Source of the DNA: Zymoseptoria tritici IPO323
Taxonomy: Eukaryota > Ascomycota > Dothideomycetes > Mycosphaerellales > Mycosphaerellaceae
Length of the DNA stretch: 64,000 nucleotides
Direction of reading: 5' to 3'
NCBI RefSeq assembly: GCF_000219625.1
Contig: NC_018218.1
Coordinates: 3,906,001 to 3,970,000 of the forward strand
In this document: piece after piece, positions 42,919 to 54,850 of the stretch
Layout: every line of letters begins with the position of its first letter
Numbering within the stretch: position 1 is the first letter of the stretch
Notes under the pieces: generated by a model
Seen by the model: only the letters and a program-made list of their open reading frames with translations
The model's database searches: none
Told to the model about the DNA's origin: nothing
Translations under genes and position numbers: made by a program

Positions 42919-45900
42919 ATGGCCACAGCAGGAGCCGGCGGCGGCAACATAAAAGTTGTCGTACGCGTACGTCCGTTCAACAGTCGCGAGAAGGATCGCC
43001 AGGCAAAATGTATCGTGTCTATGAAAGGCGCGCAGACCGTGCTCACCCCTCCTTCGGCCGACGCCAAAAACAAATCGGCCAAAGCTGCTCTCGAAGGTAG
43101 CAAGACGTTCGCATTCGACAAATCGTACTGGTCCTTCAACCGACAAGATGACAACTTCGCGGACCAAGAGAACCTCTTCACAGATCTCGGGCGGCCTCTA
43201 TTGGACAATGCGTTTCAGGGATACAATAATTGCATTTTCGCGTATGGGCAAACGGGTTCTGGCAAGAGTTACAGTATGATGGGGTATGGTGAAGAGGAGG
43301 GTGTCATTCCGCGGATTTGCAGAAATATGTTCGAGCGGATCGAGACTGTACAGAACGGGGACAAGAACATGGCTGTGACGGTCGAGGTGTCATATCTGGA
43401 GATCTACAACGAACGTGTACGCGATCTGCTCAACCCGAGCACCAAAGGCAACTTGAAAGTTCGGGAGCACCCTGCTACAGGGCCGTATGTCGAAGATTTG
43501 GCCAAGCTCGTGGTTCGCAGCTTCACCGAGATCGACCATCTCATGGATGAAGGAAACAAGGCACGAACCGTAGCGGCGACGAACATGAACGAGACGTCTT
43601 CTCGATCGCACGCTGTGTTCACTCTCACCCTCACGCAAAAGCGGCACGATTTGGAGACGAATATGGATACTGAAAAGGTGGCCAAGATCAGCCTGGTTGA
43701 CTTGGCGGGTTCCGAGCGTGCCAACAGCACCGGTGCCACGGGAGCTAGATTGAAGGAGGGAGCCGAGATCAACAGGTCTCTGTCAACGCTGGGCCGCGTC
43801 ATTGCCGCGCTGGCGGATATGAGCTCAACGACAAAATCCAAAAAGGGATCGCAGGTTCCGTATCGAGACTCTGTCTTGACGTGGTTGCTGAAAGACAGTC
43901 TCGGAGGAAATAGTCTCACAGCGATGATAGCCGCAATTTCTCCGGCAGATATCAACTTTGAGGAAACGCTCTCGACTCTGAGATACGCAGACTCTGCCAA
44001 ACGCATCAAGAATCACGCCGTGGTGAACGAAGATCCAAACGCTCGGATGATCCGCGAGCTCAAGGAGGAATTGGCGCAACTTCGCTCGAAACTCAGCACT
44101 GGTGGCACCATCGCGGAGGAACAGTACAGCGCCGATACGCCTTTGGAGAAGCAAATTGTCAGCATCACACAAGCCGACGGATCCATCAAAAAGGTTTCCA
44201 AGGCGGAGATTGCAGAGCAGCTCTCGCAGTCCGAAAAGCTATATTCTGATCTGAACCAGACATGGGAGCAGAAGCTTAGCAAAACCGAGAAGATTCACAA
44301 AGAGCGAGAAGCCGCCCTGGAGGAGCTGGGTATCAGCATTGAAAAGGGCTTCGTTGGCTTGACGACACCGAAGAAGATGCCTCATTTGGTCAACCTCAGC
44401 GACGATCCTCTGCTGGCGGAGTGTCTCGTCTATAATCTCAAGCCTGGTACCACAACTGTTGGTAATGTTGAGACGAACCAAATCAACGTCGAAGGCGAAT
44501 CGAGCGGCGCAGGGAATGCAGGTGTCGATGTCCGACTGAACGGGTCCAAAATTTTGCACGATCATTGTACTTTCGAGAACGTGGATGGCGTGGTGACAGT
44601 AGTTCCGAAGGATGGGGCTGCGATCATGGTCAATGGCATCCGCATCGAAGCTCCCAAGAGGTTACGGTCGGGGTACCGCGTGATCTTGGGCGACTTTCAC
44701 ATATTTCGCTTCAACCATCCACAAGAGGCACGTGAAGAACGGGCGGAGCAAGGCAGCTTGCTCAAGTATTCAGTCACTGCGGATCAGCTTGACTCGCCTT
44801 CGCGCCCGCCTCCGCTTGACCACGAAAGGTCACACAGCAGCGTGAGCCGAGCGATGTCAGATGTCGAAACCGATATGGGAAGCCCAGGAAATCTATCACC
44901 AGCACCGTGGAAGATGGGCGGACGGGACAGCGACTGGGCATTCGCACGCCGCGAGGCCGTGTCATCGACATTAGGACCGGATCAGAAAATGTCCGACCTG
45001 ACGGACGATCAGCTCGATGTACTGTTCGAAGATCTACAGCGTGTAAGAGCGGTACGAAAGGGAAGGCCAGAAGGCAAGCTGTTCGACATGAATGGCGGAG
45101 ACACTGATACTGAGTCCGTCGCATCACATCCCGTGCGAGAGAAATATCTCAGTAATGGCACGCTGGACAATTTCAGCTTGGACACGGCTTTGACCATTCC
45201 CTCAACTCCACGACATTCCGAGGACGAAGAACGGTTGAAGCAGACCAGAGATGATATGCAAGACCAGCTCGAGAATAAGAAGGAGGAATATCAGAAGCAG
45301 CTTCAAAATGCTGAAGAGGGCACAGTCGAGATCGACGAGCTCCGCAACGAAAAGATCAAGATGGAGACATCACTTCAAGAGATGAAGGAGCAGATGCAGA
45401 AACAATTGATGGAGCAGAAGGTCGTGTTTGAGAAGCAGATCGCCGAGTTGAGAAAGCCGCCGAAGCCAAGACGAAAAAGTCACGGCAAGGGGTTGACGGA
45501 TCGTGAACTGTACTTTGCGAAACAGGTGCTGCAACACTGGAGAAAGCATCGGTATATCGCGATTGCGGCAGGCGTTCTGAAGAATGCATCGACACTCAAA
45601 GAAGCTCAAGTCATCAGTCAGCAAATGGAGCGTAGCGTTGTCTTTCAATTTACAATCGTCGACGCTGGACACACCTTTGGCTCCTCATACGACCTCGCAT
45701 TGAACGGCGTCTCGGCCGAAGAAGGCAACGATCCAAGTCTGGAGGATTCGCCCAAACCGTGCCTGGCCGTGAGAGTCGTCGACTTTGCGAACACAGTCAT
45801 TCATCTCTGGTCGATCGAGAAGATGCACAAACGTGTCAAAGCCATGCGGCAAATGGTTCAATACATCGATCGACCAGAGTACATGCAACATTTCAACGTC

Positions 45901-47829
45901 GGCAACCCTTTCGAAGAAGATTGTATGCCTGAGTACACCCGCGTTGGGGACTCTGACATTCCCTTGGCCGCGGTATTCGAATGCAGAGTGCAAGACTTCA
46001 CACTGGACGTGTACTCGCCATATACGTGCAGTATCATTGGAGTGGTCCATCTGTCACTCGAACCTAGCTCCGCAGAAGCCCCAAGCAGCACGCTAAAGTT
46101 CAATGTGGTCATGCACGATCTCGTGGGCTTTGCCGAGCGCGAAGGTACCAACGTACATGCTCAGCTTTTCATCCCTGGTATCTCAGAGGAAGGCGGTGTG
46201 ACAACCACTTCTCTTGTCAGCGGTTTTGGCGAGAACGCAGTGCGCTTCGAAAGTGTCCACAGCATGAGCCTACCGCTTTCGGCGCCCCGGGAGGCCAGCT
46301 TGAGGGTCAGCATCTTCGCGAGAGTTACGAGCATGCATCTCGACAAGCTCCTTAGTTGGGACGACATGCGCGATGCGTCGGTCGCGGCCAACATCAAGCC
46401 GAGGAACAAACGACTTCATTCCCGCATTGGAGAACACGAATACTACTCGGATGCTCGTCACGATACCTTTGCTCGCGTACATATCCTTGAGATCAGCGAG
46501 GACGGGACTTATCAACCGGTTGAAGTCGTGCAGAATGACACTCTGGATCAAGGAGCGTACCAGCTGCATCAAGGTCTGCAACGGCGGGTTGTCCTGAACT
46601 TGGTTCACTCCTCGGGTGATGGTCTACCATGGGAAAGGGTCGATCGACTGCAAGCCGGTCAGATTCGACTGCTGGATAGCGATGGCAAGGTCTCTGATAC
46701 GGACAGCAACACACCAGATGTTCTCCTGTCTCTTGTCTCCCCGCCCGTGATTCGCAAGAACGCCGACGGCACCGTCCATGTCAAAGTAACTGGTCAATGG
46801 GACTCCAGCGCACACAGCTCCCAATTACTGGACCGACCGACGCTGGACAAGTACCGTGTACAGCTGACGTTCAAGTGGCAGGTTCACTCGCCCAGAGTGA
46901 CTCACCCTATGAAGTTCAACTTCGACGTGGCAGTGCAGACCCGTCCACGGACATGGTTCAGACAAAATTCGCTTCTCGGGCAGTTCTTCTACAATCAAAG
47001 AGTTGTCCATTCGACCGCCAACAACTATACCGTAACGCTGAAGCCCAGCGCTGCCAAACGAGCAGGCGACCTGTGGCGAATGGACACGTCGACCGACTAC
47101 ATCTCGGGCGAAGAGACGCTTACGAGCTGGGCTCCACGAAGCACATCGCTGGTCAAAGACTACATGACCTTGCGAAAGAGGCAAAGACGCATCGCAGAGA
47201 TCGAGTCTGCAAGGGGCGTTCTCGCGTGGGGCGCACTGTCGCCACCATCGAAGGCTCAACGTGCAGAAGGCGAGACATTGACCGAGCCACAGCAAGCGCT
47301 TCTGAAGAGAGTCCTCGGTCTTTGGCAGACGTCTCCGTCACCCAGCGAGATGATGCTCCTCCTATCAAATACTGGATCCCCCGAGCGCGGCGCCGCATTC
47401 GCCAATGGCGGATCGAAAGATGCATCCGAAGAATCCGACCCAGTTCCTCTTGCAGCCACCGTCGAGACGCACCTCAAGTCTCCCACAGTCCTCAAAGCTG
47501 GCTGGCTCCTCTGTCCCGACCTTGCTGGATCCCACTGGGTTCGAACCTACGTCGAGCTTCGCCGTCCGTATCTTCACTTGTACAGCAAAGAAGGCGACGA
47601 GGTCAATGCCATCAACTTGACGAATTCGAGAATTGACGCGGAACCTCAGGTGGCGAAGCTGCTGCAGCGGCCAAACGTGCGGATGGAGGTTTGGGCGGTG
47701 TACTCGACGAAGGCGTGGCTGTTTGCGTGTCGGAACGATACCGAGCGCGGAGAATGGATCTGGGCTGTTGATCGGTCATATGTTAGTGGTGGCGATAGTG
47801 GGAGGAGAACCCCGGAGGATTGGGCATAG
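42919..47829 (+). CDS. kinesin-3 (Unc104/KIF1A, UncA-type), 1636 aa
   Basis: One uninterrupted ORF of 4.9 kb. The motor domain is about residues 10-370: P-loop GQTGSGKS at 110-117, switch I NETSSRSH, switch II LVDLAGSER. A short neck coil and an FHA domain (about 510-610, with GNVETNQINVEGE and HDHCTFENVDG) follow. Then come a coiled coil (about 770-860), KIF1B-type and DUF3694-type stalk regions, and a C-terminal PH domain (about 1510-1625, VLKAGWLLCPD to WIWAVDRSYV). This order is that of kinesin-3 cargo motors. They move early endosomes and vesicles towards microtubule plus ends in hyphae; Aspergillus UncA is of equal size. The loop-12 lysine stretch is modest (TKSKKGS). Absence of introns in so long a gene is notable but not unusual for the family in filamentous fungi. 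Confidence 0.97.
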   Translation: MATAGAGGGNIKVVVRVRPFNSREKDRQAKCIVSMKGAQTVLTPPSADAKNKSAKAALEGSKTFAFDKSYWSFNRQDDNFADQENLFTDLGRPLLDNAFQGYNNCIFAYGQTGSGKSYSMMGYGEEEGVIPRICRNMFERIETVQNGDKNMAVTVEVSYLEIYNERVRDLLNPSTKGNLKVREHPATGPYVEDLAKLVVRSFTEIDHLMDEGNKARTVAATNMNETSSRSHAVFTLTLTQKRHDLETNMDTEKVAKISLVDLAGSERANSTGATGARLKEGAEINRSLSTLGRVIAALADMSSTTKSKKGSQVPYRDSVLTWLLKDSLGGNSLTAMIAAISPADINFEETLSTLRYADSAKRIKNHAVVNEDPNARMIRELKEELAQLRSKLSTGGTIAEEQYSADTPLEKQIVSITQADGSIKKVSKAEIAEQLSQSEKLYSDLNQTWEQKLSKTEKIHKEREAALEELGISIEKGFVGLTTPKKMPHLVNLSDDPLLAECLVYNLKPGTTTVGNVETNQINVEGESSGAGNAGVDVRLNGSKILHDHCTFENVDGVVTVVPKDGAAIMVNGIRIEAPKRLRSGYRVILGDFHIFRFNHPQEAREERAEQGSLLKYSVTADQLDSPSRPPPLDHERSHSSVSRAMSDVETDMGSPGNLSPAPWKMGGRDSDWAFARREAVSSTLGPDQKMSDLTDDQLDVLFEDLQRVRAVRKGRPEGKLFDMNGGDTDTESVASHPVREKYLSNGTLDNFSLDTALTIPSTPRHSEDEERLKQTRDDMQDQLENKKEEYQKQLQNAEEGTVEIDELRNEKIKMETSLQEMKEQMQKQLMEQKVVFEKQIAELRKPPKPRRKSHGKGLTDRELYFAKQVLQHWRKHRYIAIAAGVLKNASTLKEAQVISQQMERSVVFQFTIVDAGHTFGSSYDLALNGVSAEEGNDPSLEDSPKPCLAVRVVDFANTVIHLWSIEKMHKRVKAMRQMVQYIDRPEYMQHFNVGNPFEEDCMPEYTRVGDSDIPLAAVFECRVQDFTLDVYSPYTCSIIGVVHLSLEPSSAEAPSSTLKFNVVMHDLVGFAEREGTNVHAQLFIPGISEEGGVTTTSLVSGFGENAVRFESVHSMSLPLSAPREASLRVSIFARVTSMHLDKLLSWDDMRDASVAANIKPRNKRLHSRIGEHEYYSDARHDTFARVHILEISEDGTYQPVEVVQNDTLDQGAYQLHQGLQRRVVLNLVHSSGDGLPWERVDRLQAGQIRLLDSDGKVSDTDSNTPDVLLSLVSPPVIRKNADGTVHVKVTGQWDSSAHSSQLLDRPTLDKYRVQLTFKWQVHSPRVTHPMKFNFDVAVQTRPRTWFRQNSLLGQFFYNQRVVHSTANNYTVTLKPSAAKRAGDLWRMDTSTDYISGEETLTSWAPRSTSLVKDYMTLRKRQRRIAEIESARGVLAWGALSPPSKAQRAEGETLTEPQQALLKRVLGLWQTSPSPSEMMLLLSNTGSPERGAAFANGGSKDASEESDPVPLAATVETHLKSPTVLKAGWLLCPDLAGSHWVRTYVELRRPYLHLYSKEGDEVNAINLTNSRIDAEPQVAKLLQRPNVRMEVWAVYSTKAWLFACRNDTERGEWIWAVDRSYVSGGDSGRRTPEDWA

Positions 47830-48200
47830 ATATGGATATGGACATACTGGGTTGGGTTGTAGGGGTGGCCTTGAAACGCCGACACGAGCATGATTTGATG
47901 TGGCATTTGCATCTTGATTGATATTCGTTCATGATACCCATCGCGTCGGACAAAATTCCCGCGACTGTTGCACAATAATCTTATACATTTCCTTCTCCTC
48001 GACGTTCCTGGAGTATTGGAACTTGCCGGGCATCAACCATCTTTTGCGATGTCATTCTTGTCATTCTCGTTTTGAACCTCCTTGAGATCTCCACTCCACG
48101 ATCGACCTCGGCGCAGCGCTTGATGTGAAGTTGACCTCGACTTCAGCTTGCTTGACTCGCCACCATTGCTATTCATATCGTCAAGAACTTTTTGCCATCA
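47830..48200. other. intergenic kinesin 3' / acyltransferase 5'
   Basis: 371 bp; terminator of the kinesin gene and promoter of the acyltransferase gene. No other feature. Confidence 0.45.
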
Positions 48201-50127
48201 ATGTCCGTTTCAACACATCCTCCAGACTGGCTTCGACGATATGGCAATCTTCAAGGATATTCATGGCGTCCGACCACCATCAACGGAAGAAGCGCATTTT
48301 GTCGACCTCTGGGGCTAGTGGAGTTTTCCTTCGACACCGACGGGAGGTAATGACAGGAACTCGCACGCCGAATAAGAGTGCGAAACATTCATTGACGACT
48401 TCAAGACATTACGAGGGCCGCGCCGACATGAACGTCTGCATCAAGACCGAGCTTGCAACAACCCTCTCCAAAGCCGATCTTCGAGAACGAATCCTCCTCG
48501 CTTGGACGCGACTACGAAATCAACATCTCCTGCTTCGAGCCAAGACGATTCGTGATGAAAGTGATTCGCTAGCACCCCAAGGCCTGCACTTCGCCGTCAC
48601 CGTCCCGGAGAGCTGGCAACAGGCTCGGATTGAGGATGAGAAGCAGATTGTCTGGTTGGAAGATCACTACGAAAACATTGAGTGGAAGGACTTTTACCAT
48701 CATTGTCAAAACGTCAAGCGAGTCGTTGACCCGGATGTGGCGTTGGCGAAGGTCTTTGTGCTCCCCACTGAGAATGCGGACGGCAAAAGGATCCAAAGGT
48801 TTCAATTCGTTGGTGGTCACCAGATCTGGGATGGGTTGAGTTGTGAGTGTCAGTGTTCACCGGCGCCACCACTCGTACTGATGGACGACAGCGTACGTCT
48901 GGATGCGAGACTTTGTCCACTGCCTCAACGAGACTTCCTCGAACCTGCAAGACGAGATCACAACATACATCCAACCAGAGTCGATCCGTCAACGCCTTCC
49001 ACTCCCCCAAGAGGCGCTCTACCCTCCCATCCCAGGCAACGTCGCTCGCCAACGCTGGTTCTGGGCCATCACTCGAATCCTGCGACATGTAAGGACACCT
49101 CTACCTGCAGGCTTCGAGAACCCTCTCCGTCAAGAAGGTGGTGTGAGAAAGCAAGCCATCCGTTTCGAGCAAAAGTACGCCGCAGTGCTGGACTACAGTG
49201 CCGTGCCACCGCTCAATACAACGACGCTGCACGTCGCCATCCCATCGTCAAGGTACTCACGAAGGCAGTCCTCCTTCATTCCAGCTCGTCAGCTAACTTC
49301 CGTCTTTCACACCCAGCGCAAAGCATCTCTCCGCCCTCTGCAGATCCACTTCCACAACCCTCGGCGCTGGAATCTTCGCCCTCGCCGCCCTAACCATGAT
49401 GGAGGCCCACGAAAACTCCTCCTCCTCTTCTTTCTCCCCTCAGGACAGACCCTTCACAACCGGCTTTCCCCTCAACCCGCGCGCTTTTTTCAACCACCAC
49501 ACCGACCCAAATAGCATGATGCTTGCCTTCTCCGACGGCATCTCTCTCCCCTCTCTGCCCTCATCTCTCCCCTTCGCCTCCCGCCTCCGCCTCCTCACCC
49601 GCCTCGCCCATCGCCAACTAACCTCCTACCAAAAACGTGCAAGACCCATCGGTGACGCGGCGAAACGGCAGAACCTGACGAGTCGTGGCGCGGGACTGGT
49701 GCTGGCGAATCAATACCTTTACTCCCTTGAACGGTGCGCCGCCGTCTTGCCTACTGAGAACCGCGCCTTTGAAGGAGGAAGCGTACAAGGAGCGTACCCC
49801 GCGCGTCCGAACTCGACGACCCAGACGTGTGGTGTGAGTTCGGTGGGCAGACGGGATGCCATCATTGGCAAGGGAATGTACGATGTTGAGTCCTTCCCGC
49901 GGCAACAAGGGAAGGATTTGGTGGTGGATTTCCGAGACATGACGGCGAGTGTGAGGGCAAGGGAAGGGGAGTTTCTAGTAGGCATTGGCGGCGCGGAGGG
50001 AGGCTTGTTTGCGGCGGTGTCGATTGATGGGTCGGTGATGGATGAGGGAAAGGTGGATGTCTGGAAGCGGAGGTTTGAGACGTGTTTGGAGGAGTTGGGG
50101 AGGGAGGGGGAAATGGCGAGGTTGTGA
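48201..50127 (+). CDS. HXXXD-motif acyltransferase (condensation/BAHD-like), 584 aa
   Basis: Exons 48201-48346, 48406-48842, 48892-49252 and 49317-50127; introns of 59, 49 and 64 nt. The start ATG at 48201 was chosen because it yields MSVSTHPPDWLRRYGN..SWRPTTINGR..CRPLGLVEFSFDTDGR, an N-terminus typical of fungal condensation-like acetyltransferases. The longer overlapping frame through this region is a shadow. The catalytic motif is HQIWD (H-x3-D) at the end of exon 2. The second half lacks a clear DFGWG motif but has VDFRDMTAS and GGAEGGLFAAVSIDGSVM. Members acylate metabolites such as trichothecenes, alkaloids or polyketides using acyl-CoA. It is convergent with an MFS transporter gene 100 bp away. 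The substrate is unknown. Confidence 0.85.
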
Positions 50128-50227
50128 GGTGTGGAAGTCTGGTGTGTATACTTCAATGAAACAAAGTCTGGTACATCGCGGATGATCGTTGGCAGTCGTG
50201 AGAAAGGAACACGGCACCTCAGTCCGA

Positions 50228-51856
50228 TCAGAACCCGTTCTCATCTCCACCTTCCACGTCAAATACGCCCTCCCACACAAAACATTCCTCCGGCAGATCC
50301 TCACCCACTCTCGGCGTCTCCCTCAGTTTCCTTGTCAGCAATGCACCCATCACCGCAAGACTGGCCAGAATCGCCCACAGCGCTCCGTTGATAATGACCA
50401 CGGAGTAGTCGTCTGAAAGGTAGTAGCTGATGCCGGCAATTCCGACAGCGAGAGCTTTGAACAGTTCTGATATCGAAATGACGCCAATGAGAGTGCCAGT
50501 TGATGCAGCGTCCGGCGCCGCGGAGAGGGCGAGTAGGAGGACCAAGACTTGCGCAGCAAGAGCGATGGTCGTTTTGATGAGTGTAGCGAGGGCGTTGAAA
50601 ACAGCGGCCAGAACAGCAGAGTCGCATGACGTAGCAAGTAAGGCGACTGCGGGAACGAGGACGTATATGACCGGGAAAACGACGGTCGTGCGGCGGTAAA
50701 TCGGGAGCAGACCAACTTTCGCAACGAGAGGTGGGATGGCTCGCATCACTCTCATGGCTGCTGCGACCTTGATGACTAGCATCAGAGGCAGCAGCCAATC
50801 GCAAGGAATTCCAAGTCCGATGTTGTGGGTGGGACTGTGGCCGATATGAGGTAGGAGGATGTCAAAGGTGGAAGAGTGGAGGGAGAGTGTGGAGAAGGAT
50901 GCGAGGAGGATGAGGATGGAGGGTGCGGTCAGGAGTTGGGAGACAGAGATGTGGGATGGCTTTGGGAGAGAAGCGTCATCCGCAAGGGCTTCGATGATGG
51001 AGATGGAGAGGGATTCGGAGCTGGAGTTGGAGTGGGATCGACCGAGGAAGGTAGCCTTCTCCGACTCGGTGAAGTCTTCGGACAGCACTTGCTTCTTTGT
51101 GGCAAGGACTGGGAGTGTCTGATGGCTGTTAGAGAGGACTCAGGACTTGTAGATCATGTTTCGACTCACTTCATCGAGCAGCAGAGTCTCAGCAATGGCG
51201 ATGCTCAGCATCAACACTCCGCATGTGACCTGCCCAGCCAGTGCAGGGTACTCATCGAGCACTCCTGTTCCATTCACCATTCCTCCGATCAGTCCAGAAA
51301 TCAATGGACCAATCTGGCCGCACACGGCAACGACAGGTAGTCTTGCAACGACCTTTGTCCTGTTGTCACTCCCATGCACGACATCTGCCAGCATAGCAAG
51401 CCCGGCCACTGTTCCTGCAGACCCGACCACGCCAGCCAAGAATCTCAAAGTGCAAAACGCAGCAAAAGTTGTTGCGAAGCCCATGCTAACACAACATATC
51501 AATGATCCGAACAGTCCCAACAAAGCCACTTTCCTCCTTCCAATGCGGTCCGCGGTGAGACCCCAAACGAGACCAGTCGCGGAGCCCAGATAATACGCAC
51601 ACAGCAAAATGCTGCGCAGAAAAGAGGTGTTGCTGGTGATACAGCCAGTGGACGCTGAAGGAAGGAGGATGGAGATTTGCATGTGGAGAGAGGAGGACAT
51701 GATGGCCTCGGCGAGGAAGAGGAGATAGATCATGACGAGGTTGCGTCGTTGGCGAGGAGTGTGTCGGAGAGATTGAGAGAGGTGTGCCTGCTCCTCTGCG
51801 TCTGCCACTTCCATCTCTTGCTGAATGTGATATTGCTCCTCTTCCGTCTTTTCCAT
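50228..51856 (-). CDS. MFS transporter, 525 aa
   Basis: Exons 51856-51170 and 51118-50228; intron 51119-51169 (51 nt). About twelve membrane helices. The loop 2-3 signature is GLVWGLTADRIGRRKVALLG (MFS G-x3-D-R-x-G-R-R), and RFLAGVVGSAGTVAG lies in the following helices. A hydrophilic loop (SEDFTESEKATFLGRSHSNSSSESL) separates the halves. The N-terminal cytosolic tail is Glu/Gln-rich (MEKTEEEQYHIQQEM). An in-frame upstream Met at 51913 would add 19 residues. The sequence resembles the fungal YCR023C/ZIF-like MFS group, whose substrates are mostly unknown. Placement tail-to-tail with an acyltransferase suggests export of an acylated metabolite, an inference from position only. Confidence 0.88.
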
Positions 51857-53179
51857 GTCTCGAATCGTAGCGACGGGAATGAGGGAGCGGTTGCGAACGT
51901 GGCAGGTGAACATGATGGGCGAATCGTTCGAAGGAATGAGTGGCTGTCGAGTGATCGGTCTGGGTAGAGAGTGAAAGGACCTAGAGTAGAGATTGTGATG
52001 GAGCTGCACCCGGCGCAGTACTCGGTATACGAGATTGGATGTAAGAGAGTGTGATTGTTCTGCTGGAGAAGGAGAGAAGGAGCGACAGGAATAATGAAGG
52101 GAAGGGACAGCGCACGCGCTTGGACGACGCCGGATGGAAAGAATGATCGAGGGAGGTGTGAAGGAGAGGAAGACGAGCCGACTTGACTTACCGTTGACTT
52201 GTCGAGAATGGCCCCTCTGCTCTCATGGATCAAACAGGAGGTGGATGATCATCAACAGGTCGGAAAGGAGAGACAACCCCAGACACGAAGACGGATCTCG
52301 TTGGCCGTCGTTCCATCGCGCGCTTCGGAGTTGGCGCCAAAAGACAAAACGCACCAATCAGAGTCCGCAGAGCCCCTGATGTGTCTTCCGGCTGCGAATT
52401 CCCGTCGTCTTGTGATGAACATGATGAAGATGATGAAAACGAAGACAATACCAAGAAGACGACGATATGCTTATGGCTCTCTCTCTCTCTGTCTCCCAAT
52501 GGATTGGACTGGACTGCAATGGCAATGGCTGAGCCAACGAGTGCGGGGTTGATGACAACGACGACGAGGAGAGCACGCTGCATCGCACGCATACCGTATC
52601 CATCGCACTTCACCATCGCAAGACTCGATGTTGCCAGCGTCCCGGTGAGAGAACTTCTCTGACGATGCGAAATTGCCAAACGATCCAGCTTACCTGAAGG
52701 GATGAATCTCTAGGCGCTCAATGCTCGACTCGGACCCGAGCTGAGTTTTACCTTGAGTGGTAGGTGTAAGCGATGTATGATGTTCGCCAAGACGTTCATC
52801 ATCTCACTTCGAGGAGGTGGGAGCGCCTAGCAGATTGATAGCAGGTGTTGCCGATGGCCATGGTAGCGGTAGTTCTGCCCCATGCTCGAAGAGAGTCTCC
52901 CCACGGACAGGGAAGAGCCAGTCTCCATTGACCGGAATACACGTCCCCTCGACACGGGCTCCGAGCTTGACGAGGCGGTAGAGGCATCCTACACCCGCAG
53001 GACTGAGTGCCTCTCTCTCTTGGCGACGATCTTCCTGCTACGTTGTGGCGTGCTTGGCCATCATGCCTTCTTGTATAGATCACACGCCAAGTCACATCTT
53101 CATCTAGACGAGGCTCTGCTCTACACGATGTCGAGGAGCAACGGGGGAAGTGGCACGGGAAGTGGTGTACGGCTCAACA
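51857..53179. other. intergenic, divergent MFS / AA9 promoters
   Basis: About 1.3 kb. It has a (CT)n run near 52482 and several short ORFs without domains. It should contain both promoters. Confidence 0.4.
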
Positions 53180-53185
53180 TATAAA
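53180..53185 (+). promoter_or_regulatory. TATA box of the AA9 gene
   Basis: TATAAA, 116-121 bp before the ATG at 53301, in a region otherwise without A/T runs. Confidence 0.45.
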
Positions 53186-53300
53186 GTATTTCCTCTCGGT
53201 CTCTTCAACATTACTCAACAGCACACAGAAACAGGCATTACTTGCTCTACCAAACCACACCTTTACATTCAGCTCATTCACATTCACTACAAAAAGAGCC

Positions 53301-54322
53301 ATGCATCCCACCCACACCCTCTTCCTCCTTGGGTCTCTCGCCCTCACCCCAATCATCCAAGCCCACTACATCTTCTCCCAGCTCCTCGTCAACGACACCC
53401 CCATCGGCCAAGACTACACCTACGTCCGCAAAAACACCAACACCTACATGCCCTCCTTCACCAGCGAAGTCATCTCCTCGCCCGACGCCATCTGCAACAA
53501 AGGGGCCCACACGATGTCCTCGCAGACCCTCACCGTCAAAGCGGGCGACAAAGTCGGCTTCAAACTGGCCTACAACGAGCTCATCGAACATCCCAGTCCC
53601 GGCTTCATTTACATGTCCAAGGCTCCCGGTGATGTCAATGACTACAAGGGTGATGGGGACTGGTTCAAAGTGTGGGAGAGCGGTGTCAATGGGCCGGCGA
53701 ATGTCGATACCAATTGGGGAACCTGGCAGAAACCGAGTATGACCTTTACTATTCCCAAGGACCTGCCTGATGGAGAGTATCTCGTTCGTGTGAGTACTTC
53801 AAGAACACTCGTCGTGTAGCGGACCAAAGCTGACCATACCCTCCCCAGCCGGAACACATCGCCATCCACGAAGCCCATGTCGGCAAAGCGCAGTTCTACA
53901 TGGAGTGTGCGCAGCTCAGCGTCTCGGGTGGAGGAAATGGTACTCCTGGTCCACTAGTCAAGATTCCAGGCCTGTACAGTGCCGAGGACCCCGGCATTGC
54001 ATACAATATCTGGACGGACAATCCGGCGCCGTATGTCATGCCTGGGCCAAAGGTGTGGTCTGGGCGTGTTTCTTCAGGTTCGAACGGCGGTGACTCGACT
54101 TCTCCTGCTGAGACTCCGGCGGAGACTGGCACGGGAGCTGGCAATGGCAATGGCAACGGCGGCTCGAGCTCGAGCTCGGCTTCTACTGCAGGCTTCGGCT
54201 CGACCAGTACTCATTCGCCAGCATTCCCGACCACCTTTGCTTCACCAGGTAATGTCCCTCCCGGACCAGGCAGATGGATGGGCGGTTGGAACAGCCGCGT
54301 CAAAGGTCGGTCGGCCATGTGA
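53301..54322 (+). CDS. AA9 (former GH61) lytic polysaccharide monooxygenase
   Basis: Exons 53301-53789 and 53849-54322; intron of 59 nt; 320 residues. The signal peptide (MHPTHTLFLLGSLALTPIIQA) is cut to expose His22 as the mature N-terminus, the first half of the copper histidine brace. The second copper His is His97 in the EHPSPGFIYMSK segment. The C-terminal block LVRPEHIAIHEAHVGKAQFYMEC supplies the axial Tyr180 and the conserved Gln178, with Cys65/Cys183 as the likely disulfide. After residue 245 the protein is a Gly/Ser/Thr-rich linker-like tail without a CBM1. The enzyme oxidatively cleaves cellulose or other beta-glucans outside the cell, with an electron donor and peroxide or oxygen. 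Confidence 0.93.
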
Positions 54323-54850
54323 CGTGCAGGATCATGACGGTTTGGTGACCTTGTCAGGCGCGTTGGATCTGGTCTGAAGGCTGCTTGAGAGTCTGCATCT
54401 GGAATAGCGACGTATGCTGACCTTTCCTTTTTTGAGTGAAGCTGTTGTCTTACCTTTGAGTGGTCCTATTCCAAAGCAAAGCTGGTCCTCTTGCGCCTTG
54501 CTGTTTTGACTACGAACTCGCCGATGATGGACTGCTAGGGGTGGATAGTGGATTTGTGATGATCGCATGTGAACGTTGCATGAAAGGCGTAAGCCAGGAT
54601 GGACGGAGAAGCGCAAATGCATGTATGATGAAGTAAAGATAAACAGTATCATTCGCAAGATATGTACAAGTTAAAATGTATATTGTATATTCATGAAATC
54701 ATGACCAGGGACCATTCGCATTCGCATTAGCCCCTGTTCTCTATTTTGGACATCTTGACTCGAAGGTCATGTCTCACATCCACGATCCGAGAATCACATC
54801 ATGTTCCTCCCAAGGATGCCCGTTGGCAATTGTTGAGTCGCTTCGATCTC
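54323..54850. other. convergent intergenic region
   Basis: 528 bp between the AA9 stop and the stop of the small secreted protein. AT-rich around 54640-54700, probably overlapping 3' UTRs. No gene seen. Confidence 0.45.

Noticed and set aside
47521..47560. GGTTCGAAC tRNA-like T-arm box
   Set aside because: It is inside the kinesin PH-domain coding sequence with no matching acceptor or anticodon stems.
48125..48405. longer N-terminal frame for the acyltransferase starting at 48125
   Set aside because: The spliced frame starting at 48201 gives a family-like N-terminus; the longer one reads through the intron in another frame.
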